Below, one piece after another: positions 42,974 to 53,966 of a DNA stretch of 64,000 nt. The stretch's first letter is position 1, and each line of letters opens with the position of its first letter. This stretch comes from Pycnopodia helianthoides (lineage: Eukaryota; Echinodermata; Asteroidea; Forcipulatida; Asteriidae). The stretch covers positions 1,059,001-1,123,000 of the forward strand of contig CM063258.1 in assembly GCA_032158295.1 (NCBI GenBank). Direction: 5' to 3'. Both the position numbers and the translations under genes were made by a program. The notes under the pieces were generated by a model. The model saw only the letters and a list, made by a program, of their open reading frames with translations. It had not been told where the DNA came from and made no database searches.

Positions 42974-43533
42974 TTTTTGCATCCCTGTGGAGACATCTTT
43001 TGTTCAACCTTTGACCCTGTACTTAAAGGAACATTACAGAATTGGTAAGAAAAAAACTTGTAAAATATACTTTTGATCACAGATTTACATAAAACTTACA
43101 CGGTCTAATGATGATGATGGTAGAAAACATCCCTTGAAATATTTCCGTCTGAAATGCCATATTTGATGAGAAATTAATAAACTAATTTTCCGATTGGAGT
43201 TTATTGCTCAGTGAGCGTTTTATTCATTTGTTGAATGTATATAATTTCATGCAAATGTGTAATCGGTTTTTCACTATTTTCTCGTGACCCAGATGGCCGA
43301 TCGATCTCAAACTTCTACAGGTTTGTCAGTTTATGTATATGGTGGATTACATGAAGTGCTTACACTGCCAGCAACTGTTTGTTAGCAAAAACCAATTCTG
43401 TAATGTTCCTTTAACATTCCCCCCAATATACTTTGTACACAACATTCCTTGTGGAGCACCCTGGTCTTTAGAGTTCCCCTATGGAGACCTTTTCTATTCC
43501 TTTTTGTGTTTCTGCCCCAGTCTCCATAAGGTA
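42974..43533 (+). repeat. Family M copy disrupted by TTAA element
   Basis: TTTTTGCATCCCTGTGGAG to CCCTGTAC (43022), and CATTCCCCCCAATATAC (43415) to CTCCATAAGG, together reproduce the family M insert of 38078-38276 in reverse. They are separated exactly by the element at 43023-43414. Confidence 0.75.
43023..43414 (+). mobile_element. TTAA family A MITE, copy 5, inside family M
   Basis: TTAA ends, tips AGGAACATTACAGAATTGGT and ACCAATTCTGTAATGTTCCT, 392 bp. The family M relative keeps only one TTAA at this point, so this copy shows target-site duplication of TTAA. Confidence 0.92.
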
Positions 43534-43627
43534 GCGGATATTAAAACAGTTACACAATTCCGGTTCCACAACACACAATAATTCACACACAGCGCTACAG
43601 AAACTCGTTGGTTCCCTCAGCTATTTA

Positions 43628-43864
43628 CACTCTTAAAAACTCCCGGTCAGAATTGACCCGGATTCCGGGTACCAGGGAACACAACCCGCTTCTGGTCAGC
43701 CTGACCCCAAAACGAGTTAACAAGTGGGATTTTAGGATCAGTTTGGATCCATTTTGGGTCACTTTGACACGGAGTCCGGGTCATACTGACCCAGGAATGG
43801 GTCAGCTAGCCACACTGGACACAGAATCCGGGTCAATTCTGCTGACCCGGGAGTTTGAAGGGTG
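43628..43864. mobile_element. Family E GGGTCA element, second copy
   Basis: CACTCTTAAAAACTCCCGGT at left, and GGGAGTTTGAAGGGTG at right as its inverted counterpart. The interior has many TGACCC/GGGTCA words and GATTCCGGGT blocks. Confidence 0.75.
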
Positions 43865-44160
43865 TAGAATGGTCAATGCCAAGTTTTCAGTTTGTGTACT
43901 GTTCCTGGGTTTTTCCCCATTTTACACAAAATCAAATCCACCGTCTACCGTTTTTCATGCTTTTAATATGTCATGACCAATTGACATTATTTTTGTATTT
44001 AAGTTGTGTTTTTCCTTACGTGGTTAAGGGCCTTAAATTTTGTCATCTTAATATTCGTGCATGAAGTTCTTGGTAATTTGACTCTTATACGTGTCACTAT
44101 ACGACCACACGAATGTCCCCTCGCAATCAAGTAATCGCGTTGTATCTTATGAGAAACAAA

Positions 44161-44290
44161 CATTACCGAGTCAGCGTGACCATTTCCGGGTCAACTCGAC
44201 CATTTCCGGATCAACGCGACCCACTTTGGGGACAACTCGACCCTCATAAAAAAAACCTGAATCGCAGTCAAAAACACAAACCTGGCCCGG
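44161..44290. repeat. Family E-like GGGTCAAC fragment
   Basis: GACCATTTCCGGGTCAACTC is tandemly repeated as GACCATTTCCGGATCAACGC, followed by GACCCACTTTGGGGAC. It resembles family E but lacks the CACTCT ends. Confidence 0.5.
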
Positions 44291-44721
44291 ATTTCTGCTT
44301 AAAGGGATTTTGTAATGCATGTGCTTAGTGAATGGTCGTGCTTACCACCTTGATGAGTCCAGCCCTTGTTTACACCCTCGGGTGAGGTATGTGAACAAAC
44401 TGCCTTTCATACTGGTAGACAGACATAAATCATTCAAAGGGTACAAGCTAACGAGGCTTAATCTAATGAGAGGCCATATTGGATTTTGATCAGGGATTTA
44501 CTCAGCCGTACTTAATCCCACCTCTCTCTCTCTCTTTACCCCTGTCTGTACCCGATTCATTGATCTCTCCCTAAACTACAAGCGTCCTCTCTGAGGACAG
44601 TAAGGGTACAACTTCTGTGGCTACGGTAGTCGCTTATTTGCAGCTTTGGCTATGATATGGCTTCTTATTTTCTTCATCAACGTTGCGTCTGCTTTATACC
44701 GTCGCACACGGCCTAGCCTTT

Positions 44722-44743
44722 TAAGGCCCTTTTCGAAACCAAG
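44722..44743 (+). repeat. Family D half-end
   Basis: AAGGCCCTTTTCGAAACCAA is the left tip of family D. The element is then replaced directly by a family C copy. Confidence 0.55.
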
Positions 44744-44863
44744 ACTGTGTCCGAATTGACGGCTACAGCTACGACTGTTACTAAGGACGTCCCATGCTTC
44801 AACGCACGATGACGCAGCGATCCAGCCGTAGCCGTAGCTGTAGCCGCCAATTCGGACACGGCC
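44744..44863. mobile_element. GGCTAC foldback family C copy
   Basis: TGTGTCCGAATTGACGGCTA at left and GCCAATTCGGACACGGCC at right, core AAGGACGTCCCATGC and GATGACGCAGCGATCCAG. About 120 bp. Confidence 0.8.
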
Positions 44864-44927
44864 AAAGACTTCGGATTCTTCAGTTATTTTGAAAATGTGC
44901 ACACTTTCAGTGTAGGGCTTTAAACAG

Positions 44928-45124
44928 GGCCCAGTTTCATAGAGCTGCTTAAGCACAAAAAGTAGATAAGCACAACAAAAATTATGCTTACCAGAATAAG
45001 GTTACCTGCCAAAATACCATGTCACGTGTAAAATTTGTGACTGGTATCCTGCTCATTTCTGCTTAGCAGACAATATTGTTATGCAATGTTTTCTGCTTCA
45101 GCAGCTCTATGAAATTTGGCCCAG
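44928..45124 (+). repeat. Family K, best-preserved copy
   Basis: GGGCCCAGTTTCATAGAGC at left and GCTCTATGAAATTTGGCCC at right are inverted ends. Inside are TTACCAGAATAAGGTTACC and GGTATCCTGCTCATTTCTGC. About 197 bp, non-coding. Confidence 0.8.
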
Positions 45125-45165
45125 GCGCACAGTCGAACCTGAGCCGTAGCCGTGTATTCGTAGAA
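45125..45165. repeat. Family D-like right end
   Basis: CCTGAGCCGTAGCCGTGTAT followed by TCGTAGAAGGCC resembles the right tip of family D, mixed with a family C arm. Confidence 0.4.
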
Positions 45166-45292
45166 GGCCATGTCCGAATTAGTGGCTTCGACAGTGGCTC
45201 TGGCTGATTCACTGAATAGTCGCTTTCTTCAACGCCGTCAGTGCAGCCAGTGTTTAAGCCGCAGCCAATGACGCCTTGACTCAGACGCGGCC
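45166..45292. mobile_element. Foldback family C, shorter variant
   Basis: GGCCATGTCCGAATTAGTGG at left and GACTCAGACGCGGCC at right. The interior (GGCTTCGACAGTGGCTCTGG) differs from the standard core, so this is a subfamily. Confidence 0.65.
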
Positions 45293-45293
45293 A

Positions 45294-45345
45294 AAGACGC
45301 TCTCGCGATGCCCGTTTACGGATTCCCAGTTCGTCAGAGAAGCTC
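45294..45345 (+). repeat. Short dispersed repeat U, copy 2
   Basis: GATGCCCGTTTACGGATTCC and CAGTTCGTCAGAGAAGCTC parallel 25600-25665. Confidence 0.5.
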
Positions 45346-46523
45346 CCTACAAATTGTGATGGATTCAAAATTGTACAAAATGTCAAAGAGTAATATACAA
45401 ATGCTATTCTCGTATGATAGATAGGTGAAATAAAATGAGACAAGCAAATCTCGTAAAGTTAGATGTATTTGGGTTATTGTGTTGATCGGGAAAATGTGCA
45501 CGGTTTCTGTGATGCAGTTCAGAGCGCGAAACGTGGGTGTGCTTTTTTATAGTACAGTCATTTAGACAGCCTTTTCTGAAATTAAGGTCTTTCCTTCTCA
45601 AAAAAGGCTTTCCAATTTGCATTCTTGGTTTAAAATAGTTTGAGTACTTCAATCCATCTTCAATCGCAAATCTGACTTAACCTTGTATGTGAATGTAGGG
45701 TGTTTGGGCGGATAAGCGAACCTTGAAGGCCGTGGTGTGACCCGGCGGCACCACGGATCCCCCCAAAGGCGCAGTACCGCTCCCGCTATGATCTCCGGAC
45801 AAAGGCAAACCCTTCCTTTTTAAAAAAGAAAACAATAAAACCTCCACAATTATCTGATGTTCTCCTGGAGTCACCCTTCTTTCTCGAAGGCTCTATAAAC
45901 GATCCCATTAAAAATTGAAGGTAAGATTAGTCTAGAGAATGAGGAGGGTACAATGTGTTTAATCTAGCGGGTGCAAGAACGAGGTCGTGTTCCCCCTTCG
46001 GTATCGGGATTGGGCGAATAATCACCTGGGAACGAGGGGATGTTTTGTTGCAGTTTGTATTTCCTCTTCCAAGTTAATAGATGCGGACGTTAAAGGCGCA
46101 ACCATAACTGTAACAATTATTTGTGGTAACTCTAAAAGACTGGAGTTGTATCTAATTATGTAAATAATTTGTGGCACTTTGCGAAATCAAAAACCATTAC
46201 TTTGTTCAAGTTTGTATGTGTTGTAGTTGTTTGTATTTCAAACGTCAACAAAGTTGATAAGGTTTATTCAAAGCCTTTACGTATATAAAATAATTGTTTT
46301 TCCACATCCTCGAGTTTTCGTCACACCAAACAGCCAACATGTCATGAGTGCATCAAATTAGTTTATCAAATTTTATGGAGGGGTCGTGTTTTGTAAGGTT
46401 TTTTTTGACGTGACGTTCATATCAGTCGTTATTGAGAGACTCCCTAAAATCGGCATTGAACAGTTTGATTGGTAATAGAGACAGGAAATGTCGCGTTTAA
46501 TATTGCAAGAAGCCACCGTGTCT
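45346..46523. other. Single-copy stretch without recognisable genes
   Basis: Unique sequence with short motif-free frames. Confidence 0.3.
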
Positions 46524-46915
46524 TTAAAGGAACATTACAGCATTGGTTTTGCTAACAAAACAGTTGCTGGCAGTGTAAGCACTTTATGTAATCCACCATA
46601 TACATAAACTGACAAACCTGTAGAAGTTTGAGATCGATCGGCCATCTGGGTAACGAGAAAATAGTGAAAAACCGATTACACATTTGCATGAAATCATATA
46701 GATTCAACAAATGAATAAAACGCTCACTGAGCGATAAACTCCAATGGGAAAATTAGTTTATTCATTTCTCATCAAATATGCCATTTCAGACAGAAATATT
46801 TCAGGGGAAGTTTTCTACTATCATCATCATTAGACAGTGTAAGTTTTATGTAAATCTGTGATCAAAAGTATATTTTACAAGTTTTTTTCTTACCAATTCT
46901 GTAATGTGCCTTTAA
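46524..46915 (-). mobile_element. TTAA family A MITE, copy 6
   Basis: TTAA at 46524-46527 and 46912-46915. Tips are AGGAACATTACAGCATTGGT and ACCAATTCTGTAATGTGCCT. 392 bp, inverted orientation. Confidence 0.9.
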
Positions 46916-48224
46916 AAAAGGTGTTATTTTCTGTTGTCGTTCTAAACTCTCCAACTTTAATACAGATGGACAGAGAGGTTCTCTTTTTACATGAACTGAC
47001 AAAGCTAGAAGGTTACTGTGTGGGTACTGCGGTTGCCCGCCTTCACACCCCTTTTTCACCGGGGAGAACACGGCACCATTTACTGGCAAAACGCGCTACA
47101 AAAGCTGTCAATTACCAAATTAAACCGCCCTCACAAACCTTGAGAGGAAGACTATCAACGGCCGAGACGAAAATGAAGGGGGTGAAAAGTCTCGAGGGTT
47201 AACATACTCTTGGGTATTAAGAAATTGAATGGTGGGTTTTTAAAGGAGAGGTTGGCATACTGAGCTCTGGGTAAAAATAATGCGAAAAAGATGTTGAGTT
47301 TGATACCATTTAGTTTGAAATCAAGACGATGCTGCTGCAGCGCTGGAACCATTATGTCGATACCAGTTTCGGTACAAATATCGACAGTTTTCTTGTTGAA
47401 CGAATTTAATTCGAATCCTTATTGCTTTTGTTGCGATTTGTTTGTTTGTTTGTTTGTTTGAGTTTTTTCCCAAAATGAACGCACATGTCTTTAATGTGTA
47501 AACGCAACCATAGTGATTTTAGGATTGTAACATATATGAGCTTATACAGTGTAGCCCCATGTCAAAACAGGACAGGACAGGAATATTGATATAATACAAA
47601 TGTGAATCTGAGACATGAAACCTTATTGGAACGAAATGCAAGGGAAACAAAAAATAATCAAAATTAATAAAGTTTTTTTTTTTAAGGTGGGATGATTAAT
47701 TTCCACACACAAAAAAATCATGTTATCGAAAATGTATAACTAGGTCTAAAAATGAGGAAATATATAATTTATTTAGTATTTTATTTGATTTTTGTCGAGA
47801 CAGCGTCTTTAAGGAAGGCAGTTGCAGGGGTGACGAGAGGGCGTTCTAAATCCCAAACGACATCAAGGAGTTTCTCTCCCCCCCCCCCCCTCTTGCACTA
47901 ATCACTCTGACAACGAGACCCTCATTAACCAACTGTTACTAAGATGTAAGCGACACCGAATTCGGGCTTTGTGCCCGAAAAGTGCCCACACAAAGGATCG
48001 CCTTGCCAAGTAAATAGCCGATTTACGGATCAATACGGATTGGGAGAAATACCTCAATAATCATTGATGTAGTCAATCACTCGACAACTGTTTCGTGTTG
48101 GACTGGTGGAACATTTTTTGAAGATGATTTTTATGATGTGTTTTCAGCCATCTTTGTGGTTACATCAGGAAATTTCTTCAACCCCCTCATCTGCTTTCTT
48201 ATTATGATTCTTTATTAATTTTTC
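46916..48224. other. Single-copy region, possible constrained block
   Basis: 46930-47200 holds an acceptor-like CTCCAACTTTAATACAG before an ATG and a motif-free 78-codon frame. It also has CAATTACCAAATTAAACCGC, homeodomain-type words. Either a small exon or regulatory DNA is possible. A (TTTG)n tract lies near 47438-47460 and a C run at 47878-47890. Confidence 0.25.
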
Positions 48225-48289
48225 TCTGCATCTTCGGATTGCATTCTGCCCTTTTCTCCCTTTCCACCTGACTGCTTCCACTACACCGA

Positions 48290-48375
48290 TATTCTTGTCT
48301 GTGTTTGTTTAGCCTTTGCTTGAAGACTCAGTTAGGGTCGAAACGTCAGGCCATTAATAATTGTTCACTTGATTA
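48290..48375 (+). repeat. Retroelement-like end with hammerhead-like words
   Basis: TTGAAGA at 48320-48326 is followed by a GACTC/GGGTC hairpin and GAAACGTC at 48340-48347. GCCT before and AGGC after could start stem I. The region ends in ATTAAATAAAGTAGC. Similar TGAAGA...CGAAACGTC strings are common near ends of animal retroelements. Confidence 0.3.
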
Positions 48376-48458
48376 AATAAAGTAGCAATAATTGTTGAGT
48401 CCCAATCTTAATCAAAATGGCCGTTCGAAAACGTCTGAAACTAACAGTCCGTATTGTC

Positions 48459-48786
48459 TTAAAGGTTTTTGCCAACAAAACAGTTGCTGGCAGTGTAAGC
48501 ACTTTATGTAATCCACCATATACATAAACTGACAAACCTGTAGAAGTTTGAGATCGATCGCCCCTCTGGGTCACGAGAATAGTGAAAAACCGACTACACA
48601 TTTGCATGAAATCATATAGATTCAACAAATGAATAAAACGCTCACTGAGCGATAAACTCCAATCGGAAAATTAGTTTATTCATTTCTGAATATGGCATTT
48701 CAGACAGAAATATTTCAGGGATGTTTTCTACTATATCATCATTAGACCGTGTAAGTTTTATGTAAATCTGTGATCAAATGTTCCTT
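48459..48786 (-). mobile_element. TTAA family A MITE, deletion derivative (copy 7)
   Basis: It begins TTAAAGG and jumps directly to TTTTTGCCAACAAAACAG, losing about 16 bp of the tip. It follows the family to CTGTGATCA, and then jumps to AATGTTCCTTGAA, losing about 40 bp. The right TTAA is mutated. Confidence 0.85.
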
Positions 48787-50210
48787 GAATGACAGTCGCT
48801 TACTCAGAATGGGTAAACATGATTTTTTTTAAGGAGACATAAAACATCCGTACACACTAAAATAATTGGCCCCCTCTCATGGGGGCAATCAACTTAACGA
48901 AAAAAAATCAATTATTTTTTGTTGTCAGTTTAATCCTGCCCCTGTCTACCAGTTACACATCAAACTCATCAAATAGCAATCTAGACGCCTAGATGTACCT
49001 CATTATTTGGTGAACACCCAATTTCTACACCCGCCCCCCCCCCCATCCTCACCCCTCATCGACGAAACCTTTTTACGAACGCTCTACAGAAAAGAAAAAA
49101 AACTAATCAAGGAAGGTGTGAAGACGCATCTAAAGCCCCGGCGGACCCTTTCTAGTTCTTCGCAAAGAGCGTCCCTAGGACTACCCTTCTTTTTCTTTCT
49201 TCCTGTTTTCCTTTTTTGCCTCTCTTGTCGCTCTGACAGTTTTTCTAATTTGCGCTAAAGACAGAAATGTACCGGCAGGACAAGGGGCCTGTCGTACAAA
49301 GGCGAACCGGTACCGGGCGATGCTCGCTGAACAATGCGGGTATTTAAACTGTTTTTCTTCGGCCATTGTGTGCTCCAAACAGTCGATTTCCGCCATGACA
49401 TGTGATACGCTGCACATAGGATCAATATAATTGCTGAAGAAATTGACTTTGTTGCAACAGACGTTTGTTTGTTTATTTTGTTTTCTTTCTGAAAAAGAAA
49501 CAAAAAACAAAGCTAATACTAGACAGATAAACAAACAAAAAACCCAAACCACTTAATCATGTTGTAGGCCTCATAAAACAATATTATTTGTGGCTATCCA
49601 CCGATGTTTTAAGCACTTTACATTCTCGGTCTCTCTCGAATCAGGAGAGGGGGGATCCACAATCCTGAGGTTTAAATTTTCATAAATATACAATTTTAAA
49701 AGTTTTTCAAGATTAGTTTGGTTTATGAAAGCGGTCGGTTTCGAGTCATTTTTATTTATCATCACAGTTACAAATAAAAACTGAAACTTTAACCAGTGTG
49801 CTCTTAACACTAACAGTTGAATTAATTACTAAAAGGTCTACTTACAATTAAAAGGGGAACTTAAAACTGAGAACACCATTTCGTAAATTATATGAAAACA
49901 AACTAATTATATGGTCGCACTCTTCACGTAGCCCTGTGCACTTCTTGTACACTAGGTCCAATATTCGATCTGGTTGTTCGACTTGATAATGAATGTTATA
50001 AATATCCGGTAATTTTCCCTCTGTGATTTTGTGGCAAATCGGCATCCAATGCATTGGCCGCCATGGTTAAGCTGGCTTTATTCCTTTTCGCGCAAAATTG
50101 AAAGCTCTTCGGTTTTGACAATTTTCTGAAGAAGAAAAACCCCTCAAACAACCAAGTGTCTCAAATTCAATAGACCAGTTCGGTTTGTACGATTTGTGTG
50201 ATTTGGAAGT
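48787..50210. other. Single-copy region without recognisable genes
   Basis: C run near 49036-49045. The minus-strand frame at 49848-50054 (MHWMPICHKI start) only superficially resembles LINE LHWLP motifs and is not called. Confidence 0.3.
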
Positions 50211-50418
50211 TTGGTATCGACACTTGATCTTCAATCGAAACACATACACGGAAAGCATTCTCGATACTTGTCATTCTTTCGATACTAACTTGTCACACAC
50301 TTTATATCTTCGAATAATGACAATTATATTTTGGTTTTCTGGATATTTATATGACATTGTACCCCGATCCATTTCTCTCACAGTATCGATACAACAGTAT
50401 CGATAAATATCGATACTT
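50211..50418. repeat. Repeat with TATCGATA words
   Basis: GGTATCGACACTTGATC, TCTCGATACTTG, TTTCGATACTAAC and ACAGTATCGATACAACAG followed by TATCGATAAATATCGATACT are related units in mixed orientation. Probably a degenerate DNA-transposon end. Confidence 0.5.
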
Positions 50419-50510
50419 CTTAGCCACACCCTTTTTTAAACGAATGGGGAATGATTTGATTTGACGTTAAAGTTTTCGTTCGATGGTATAATCTTGTTTG
50501 TATAAGTCCG

Positions 50511-50624
50511 ACCGTGTCCGTATGAATAGATTCAGAAATGGCTATACGACCGGTATGCCGAAAAGTCACACTCTTCAACTTAAAGCTACAGCCGTAGCCA
50601 TAGCCGCTTTATTTGGAAGCGGCT
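50511..50624. repeat. Family C-like fragment
   Basis: ACCGTGTCCGTATGAATAG at left and AAAGCTACAGCCGTAGCC with ATAGCCGC at right resemble a diverged foldback member. Confidence 0.4.
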
Positions 50625-52654
50625 TAAGAAAGCCTCAATACCTTTGGAATGAGCATCCTCTCTCACAATTTTCTAGTTATATATTTCTTTGGGGGAAATG
50701 GTATAAATTAAATAAGTAAATACAACAACAACAAAAAAGAGTCAGAAGGTCAGTTGGGGGAAATCGATGTGAAACCCAAATAAGCAGGTCATCAACCCAC
50801 CGTTAGTTGGGCTCAGTATCTGATATGATTATGTTAGAGTTTTTCTTTCGCCATTGTTCCCCCAAACTGGGCTATTGTTCTGACATCATATGATCAAGCC
50901 CTCAGACAATGAGGGGGCAGACAGGTTATCGATCCGGACCGGGCACCCACTTAATAATGCCGCCGTGGAAATCGACTCAAGTCGAGGACGCTGAACTGGG
51001 GGATCCTGGTCCGCTTTAGTGTCCAGTTCGCAAGGCCAGCCACCCTCTTTTCAGGCTCGGTTTTTGGGGGAGCGGAGGGTTGATTCAACCAGCCTTCCCA
51101 TTCCGTGGTTTATGTTCGCTTGGCTTGGGGTGAATGCTCCCAGACAATAAGGGGAAAGTTGTCCAGTTTAAGCAGGTCTCTTTCCAAACTCATCACCAAC
51201 AAAGGAGAAGAAAGGCAGGGTGATGGTGTAATGATGGTTTTGATCGGATTTGTGGGGGGGGGTGCGAAGGATAAAACGAATCGTTATTCAGTCGGCAAGT
51301 AACAAGAGATAGACGGGCGCGACCGATTATTTAGCGGGGGCCATTGTTGGCGATTTGTGGTGGGGGGATAAACTCATCAAAGGGAGCCAACTGTTGTATT
51401 CGTTCGCGGTGTAATAGTTTAGAATACACAACAACAACAAATCGGAATTCGGTAAGTCGGTTCCATTGATGGTAATTTGATAATTTGAAGTTGGTGGAGG
51501 ATGGGGAGAGGGGGGGTTAATGAGATTGTTCGTCTCGCCCCTTAATTATCACCCCTTAAACGTTAGCCTCTCTCGCGTAACTCATCCCCTGGTGAGTTTC
51601 TTGCTGCTGAGATAATTTGAGAAAGTGCGAAGCCTACAAGTCCCGTGCTACAATTATTGACTTTCTCAACCTTGGAGGCTGCTTTAGGTTGTTTACTGTT
51701 AGCTCGATCATCTGTTAATAATAATGTATAAAGTGCTGTCATTTTAAACTCCAATTTGGAAACCAATGAATGTTGCCAAACCAAGGAACGTTGCCAAATG
51801 AGTCAATGGAAAGAACCAAAAGCGCACCTTCCAATAGTACAAAGAATGACGAAACACTATTCTTACAGGTTTGCTGCACGGGGCCGGCTAGCAGTGTTTG
51901 GCAGAGATTTTGCAAAAAGCCTTCACAAAAGTGCTCAATTTTTCTGTCTCTAATGGCGGTTTTCAGTACTCTATCTGATCATTCTGTAAAAAAAGTGTTG
52001 GCTAAAAATGACTAAATGCACATCTTTGACCATGGAGTTTCGTCATTTTGTGACAGTGTTGTGCAACAGGACAGAACCCCCCCCCCTTTCCGCCCCCATC
52101 ACTGCCACAATCTGTCAACGATCATGAAATCTGCTCCGGTGGTCGGTAGAGGGCGTGCAATGCATTCACGGTGAGCTATTAAAATAGCAGGCGGAAGTAT
52201 GGGCGATCTTCTTCATTGTGATCCCCAAGTATAGCGTTTGTGCGATACGTCAGAGAATGAACAGCAAAATTGCTGCCTCATAAAAGCAGTGATGTAATTA
52301 ATGAACCAGGCCATCACCAATAACTTGACAGCTCACACTGGTATCAAATTGTGACCATATTGGTCGTCATCTCACCCTACCCATTGACGATGACCTTATT
52401 GAACTCATAACGCCAAGAGAGGGTTTACAGACTAGTTTCCCTTGCAGCCTCGTTTTGGTTACAATGCTCAGCAACGGATGCAAATCAAGATGTCCGCACC
52501 GTGATCGAACTTACGTGAACAACCTTTAAAGGGAACTCTGTCTAGTTTCTAAAAGTAAGAACAAGAAAAGAAAAAATACACGTAGGTGTATTGCATTGCA
52601 AAAATTGACTGCTTAGGCAGAAGTTATTTTATGCTTTCAATGAAATTTGTTGTA
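50625..52654. other. Single-copy region, GC-richer at 50.9-51.3 kb
   Basis: G-rich tracts near 51252-51261 and 51508-51516, and a C run near 52078-52087. No recognisable protein domain or repeat family. Confidence 0.3.
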
Positions 52655-52795
52655 TGGCCGTATCTGAAACGGCGGCTACGGCTACCGCCATACAACTGTT
52701 GCTAGGGGGGTTGCTAAGGATGCCTATACTTCAACGCACGATGACGCGGCAGTCCAGCTGTAGCCGTAGCCGTAATCGCCATTTCGGTCACGGCC
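52655..52795. mobile_element. GGCTAC foldback family C copy
   Basis: GGCCGTATCTGAAACGGCGG at left and CGCCATTTCGGTCACGGCC at right. Core AAGGATGCCTATACTTCAAC and GATGACGCGGCAGTCCAG. About 141 bp. Confidence 0.8.
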
Positions 52796-53055
52796 AAAGC
52801 TTCCGGGATTTAAAAATGTACGGTGGTTGGACATTGTATAAACAAAATCGCAAATTCCAAAACGCAAAAAACTATTCAACTGAAAGAAAGAAAACTTTCC
52901 TCCTTGAAAAAAATGGACAGGCACACACATTACTTGTTATTTTGAGCACAATGGTTATGTTGACAAACAAGTTATGGTCAATTATATTGCAGAGCAATAG
53001 AGGGCGTCTGTCATTTATAGTGGTCATCCGTTGGAGGCGTTGATCGCTCCCGTAG

Positions 53056-53178
53056 AGCCGCGTCCGAATCAAGCGCCTTCGGCTTCGGCTATAGCTACTG
53101 GGTAAGCTGATAACGCTGAAGAATAGATCTTGTCAGCGACCTGGCCGTAGCCACTGCCGAAGCCGTCAAATCGGTCAC
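53056..53178. mobile_element. Foldback family C, diverged variant
   Basis: GCCGCGTCCGAATCAAGCGC and TTCGGCTTCGGCTATAGC at left oppose GCCACTGCCGAAGCCGTC and AAATCGGTCAC at right. The core is unlike the standard family, resembling the subfamily at 45166. Confidence 0.6.
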
Positions 53179-53329
53179 TGAGTTTCCCCAATGCTAATGA
53201 TGTACCATCCCTTTATGATCATGTTCTTGAAATCTATGTTAATGATAATTAAATGAAATTGTACTATTCTTAAAACCAATAGATATCACCTCTTGATTTA
53301 GTGGAGAATAGATGATTTGCCAGGCACTA

Positions 53330-53400
53330 CGCATGACGTAAGACTCTTTCACAATTCCCATTTACGGATTCTTGATTGGTCACGGAAACTCGCCATTGCG
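53330..53400 (+). repeat. Short repeat U, copy 3, upstream of gene candidate
   Basis: GCATGACGTAAGACTCTTTC followed by CCCATTTACGGATTC and ATTGGTCACGGAAACTCG is a diverged version of 25600-25665. Its CRE-like and CCAAT-like words could serve as promoter elements. Confidence 0.4.
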
Positions 53401-53438
53401 ATAGCTTCATAGATGCCGCTGCGGACGTGGTAGTCGTC

Positions 53439-53966
53439 ATGTCAGAAGGCAAAGGTGAGTGCAAATTTTTAGACCGTATATCTCAGTTAATAATCACTTT
53501 TGAAACTGTACACGTTTAGTAAATGTATTCTCATCTGGGCGCCGTTTACTGCAATTTGCAATCATTGATCTCTGTCAATATTAATGGCGGTCATCGTTTG
53601 CAACGTTGTGACGTATTGTTATCATGGGGCGCCTGGCGTGCCCCGGTATAGCCCGAGCCTAGATTAGAATGAATGTACACCCACAAAATGGCGTACAACC
53701 TCTTTGCAAGTAGATCACTACAATATTGGAATTTTGCACCATCTTTATGTTGTATTTTCTTCAAATTAGTTGTACTTTGAGTGGACTTGAAGAAGAAAAA
53801 GCATCCAGAGTACAAAGATGCCCGGTGTGCGGTTATTATCATTAAATACCACATGCAGTGTGAATCAAAAGACACGTACGATTTCTGCATTGTGTTTATT
53901 TCAAAATATATTTCAATGGAGGCGGCAAAAATGTCTTTTGAAAACCGCGTGGGGAAAAGCGATTAA
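53439..53966 (+). CDS. Candidate two-exon small gene, unknown function
   Basis: ATG at 53439 opens a 16-base coding exon (MSEGK plus one base) that ends at a consensus donor, AAAG/GTGAGT (53454/53455). A 327-base intron could end at TTTGAG (53781). Exon 2 at 53782-53966 then continues in the same frame with VDLKKKKHPEYKDAR and ends at TAA after ENRVGKSD. The product would be 66 residues, lysine-rich near the N-terminus, without a signal peptide or known domain. AATAAA lies at 53982-53987, 16 bases after the stop. CRE- and CCAAT-like words lie upstream at 53335-53385. The phase match and poly(A) signal are encouraging, but the acceptor's pyrimidine tract is weak, no family is recognised and chance remains likely. 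More exons could exist. Confidence 0.22.

Noticed and set aside
49848..50054. Minus-strand frame beginning MHWMPICHKI, resembling the LINE LHWLP motif
   Set aside because: Similarity is confined to a few residues and the flanking frame shows no other reverse-transcriptase motif.
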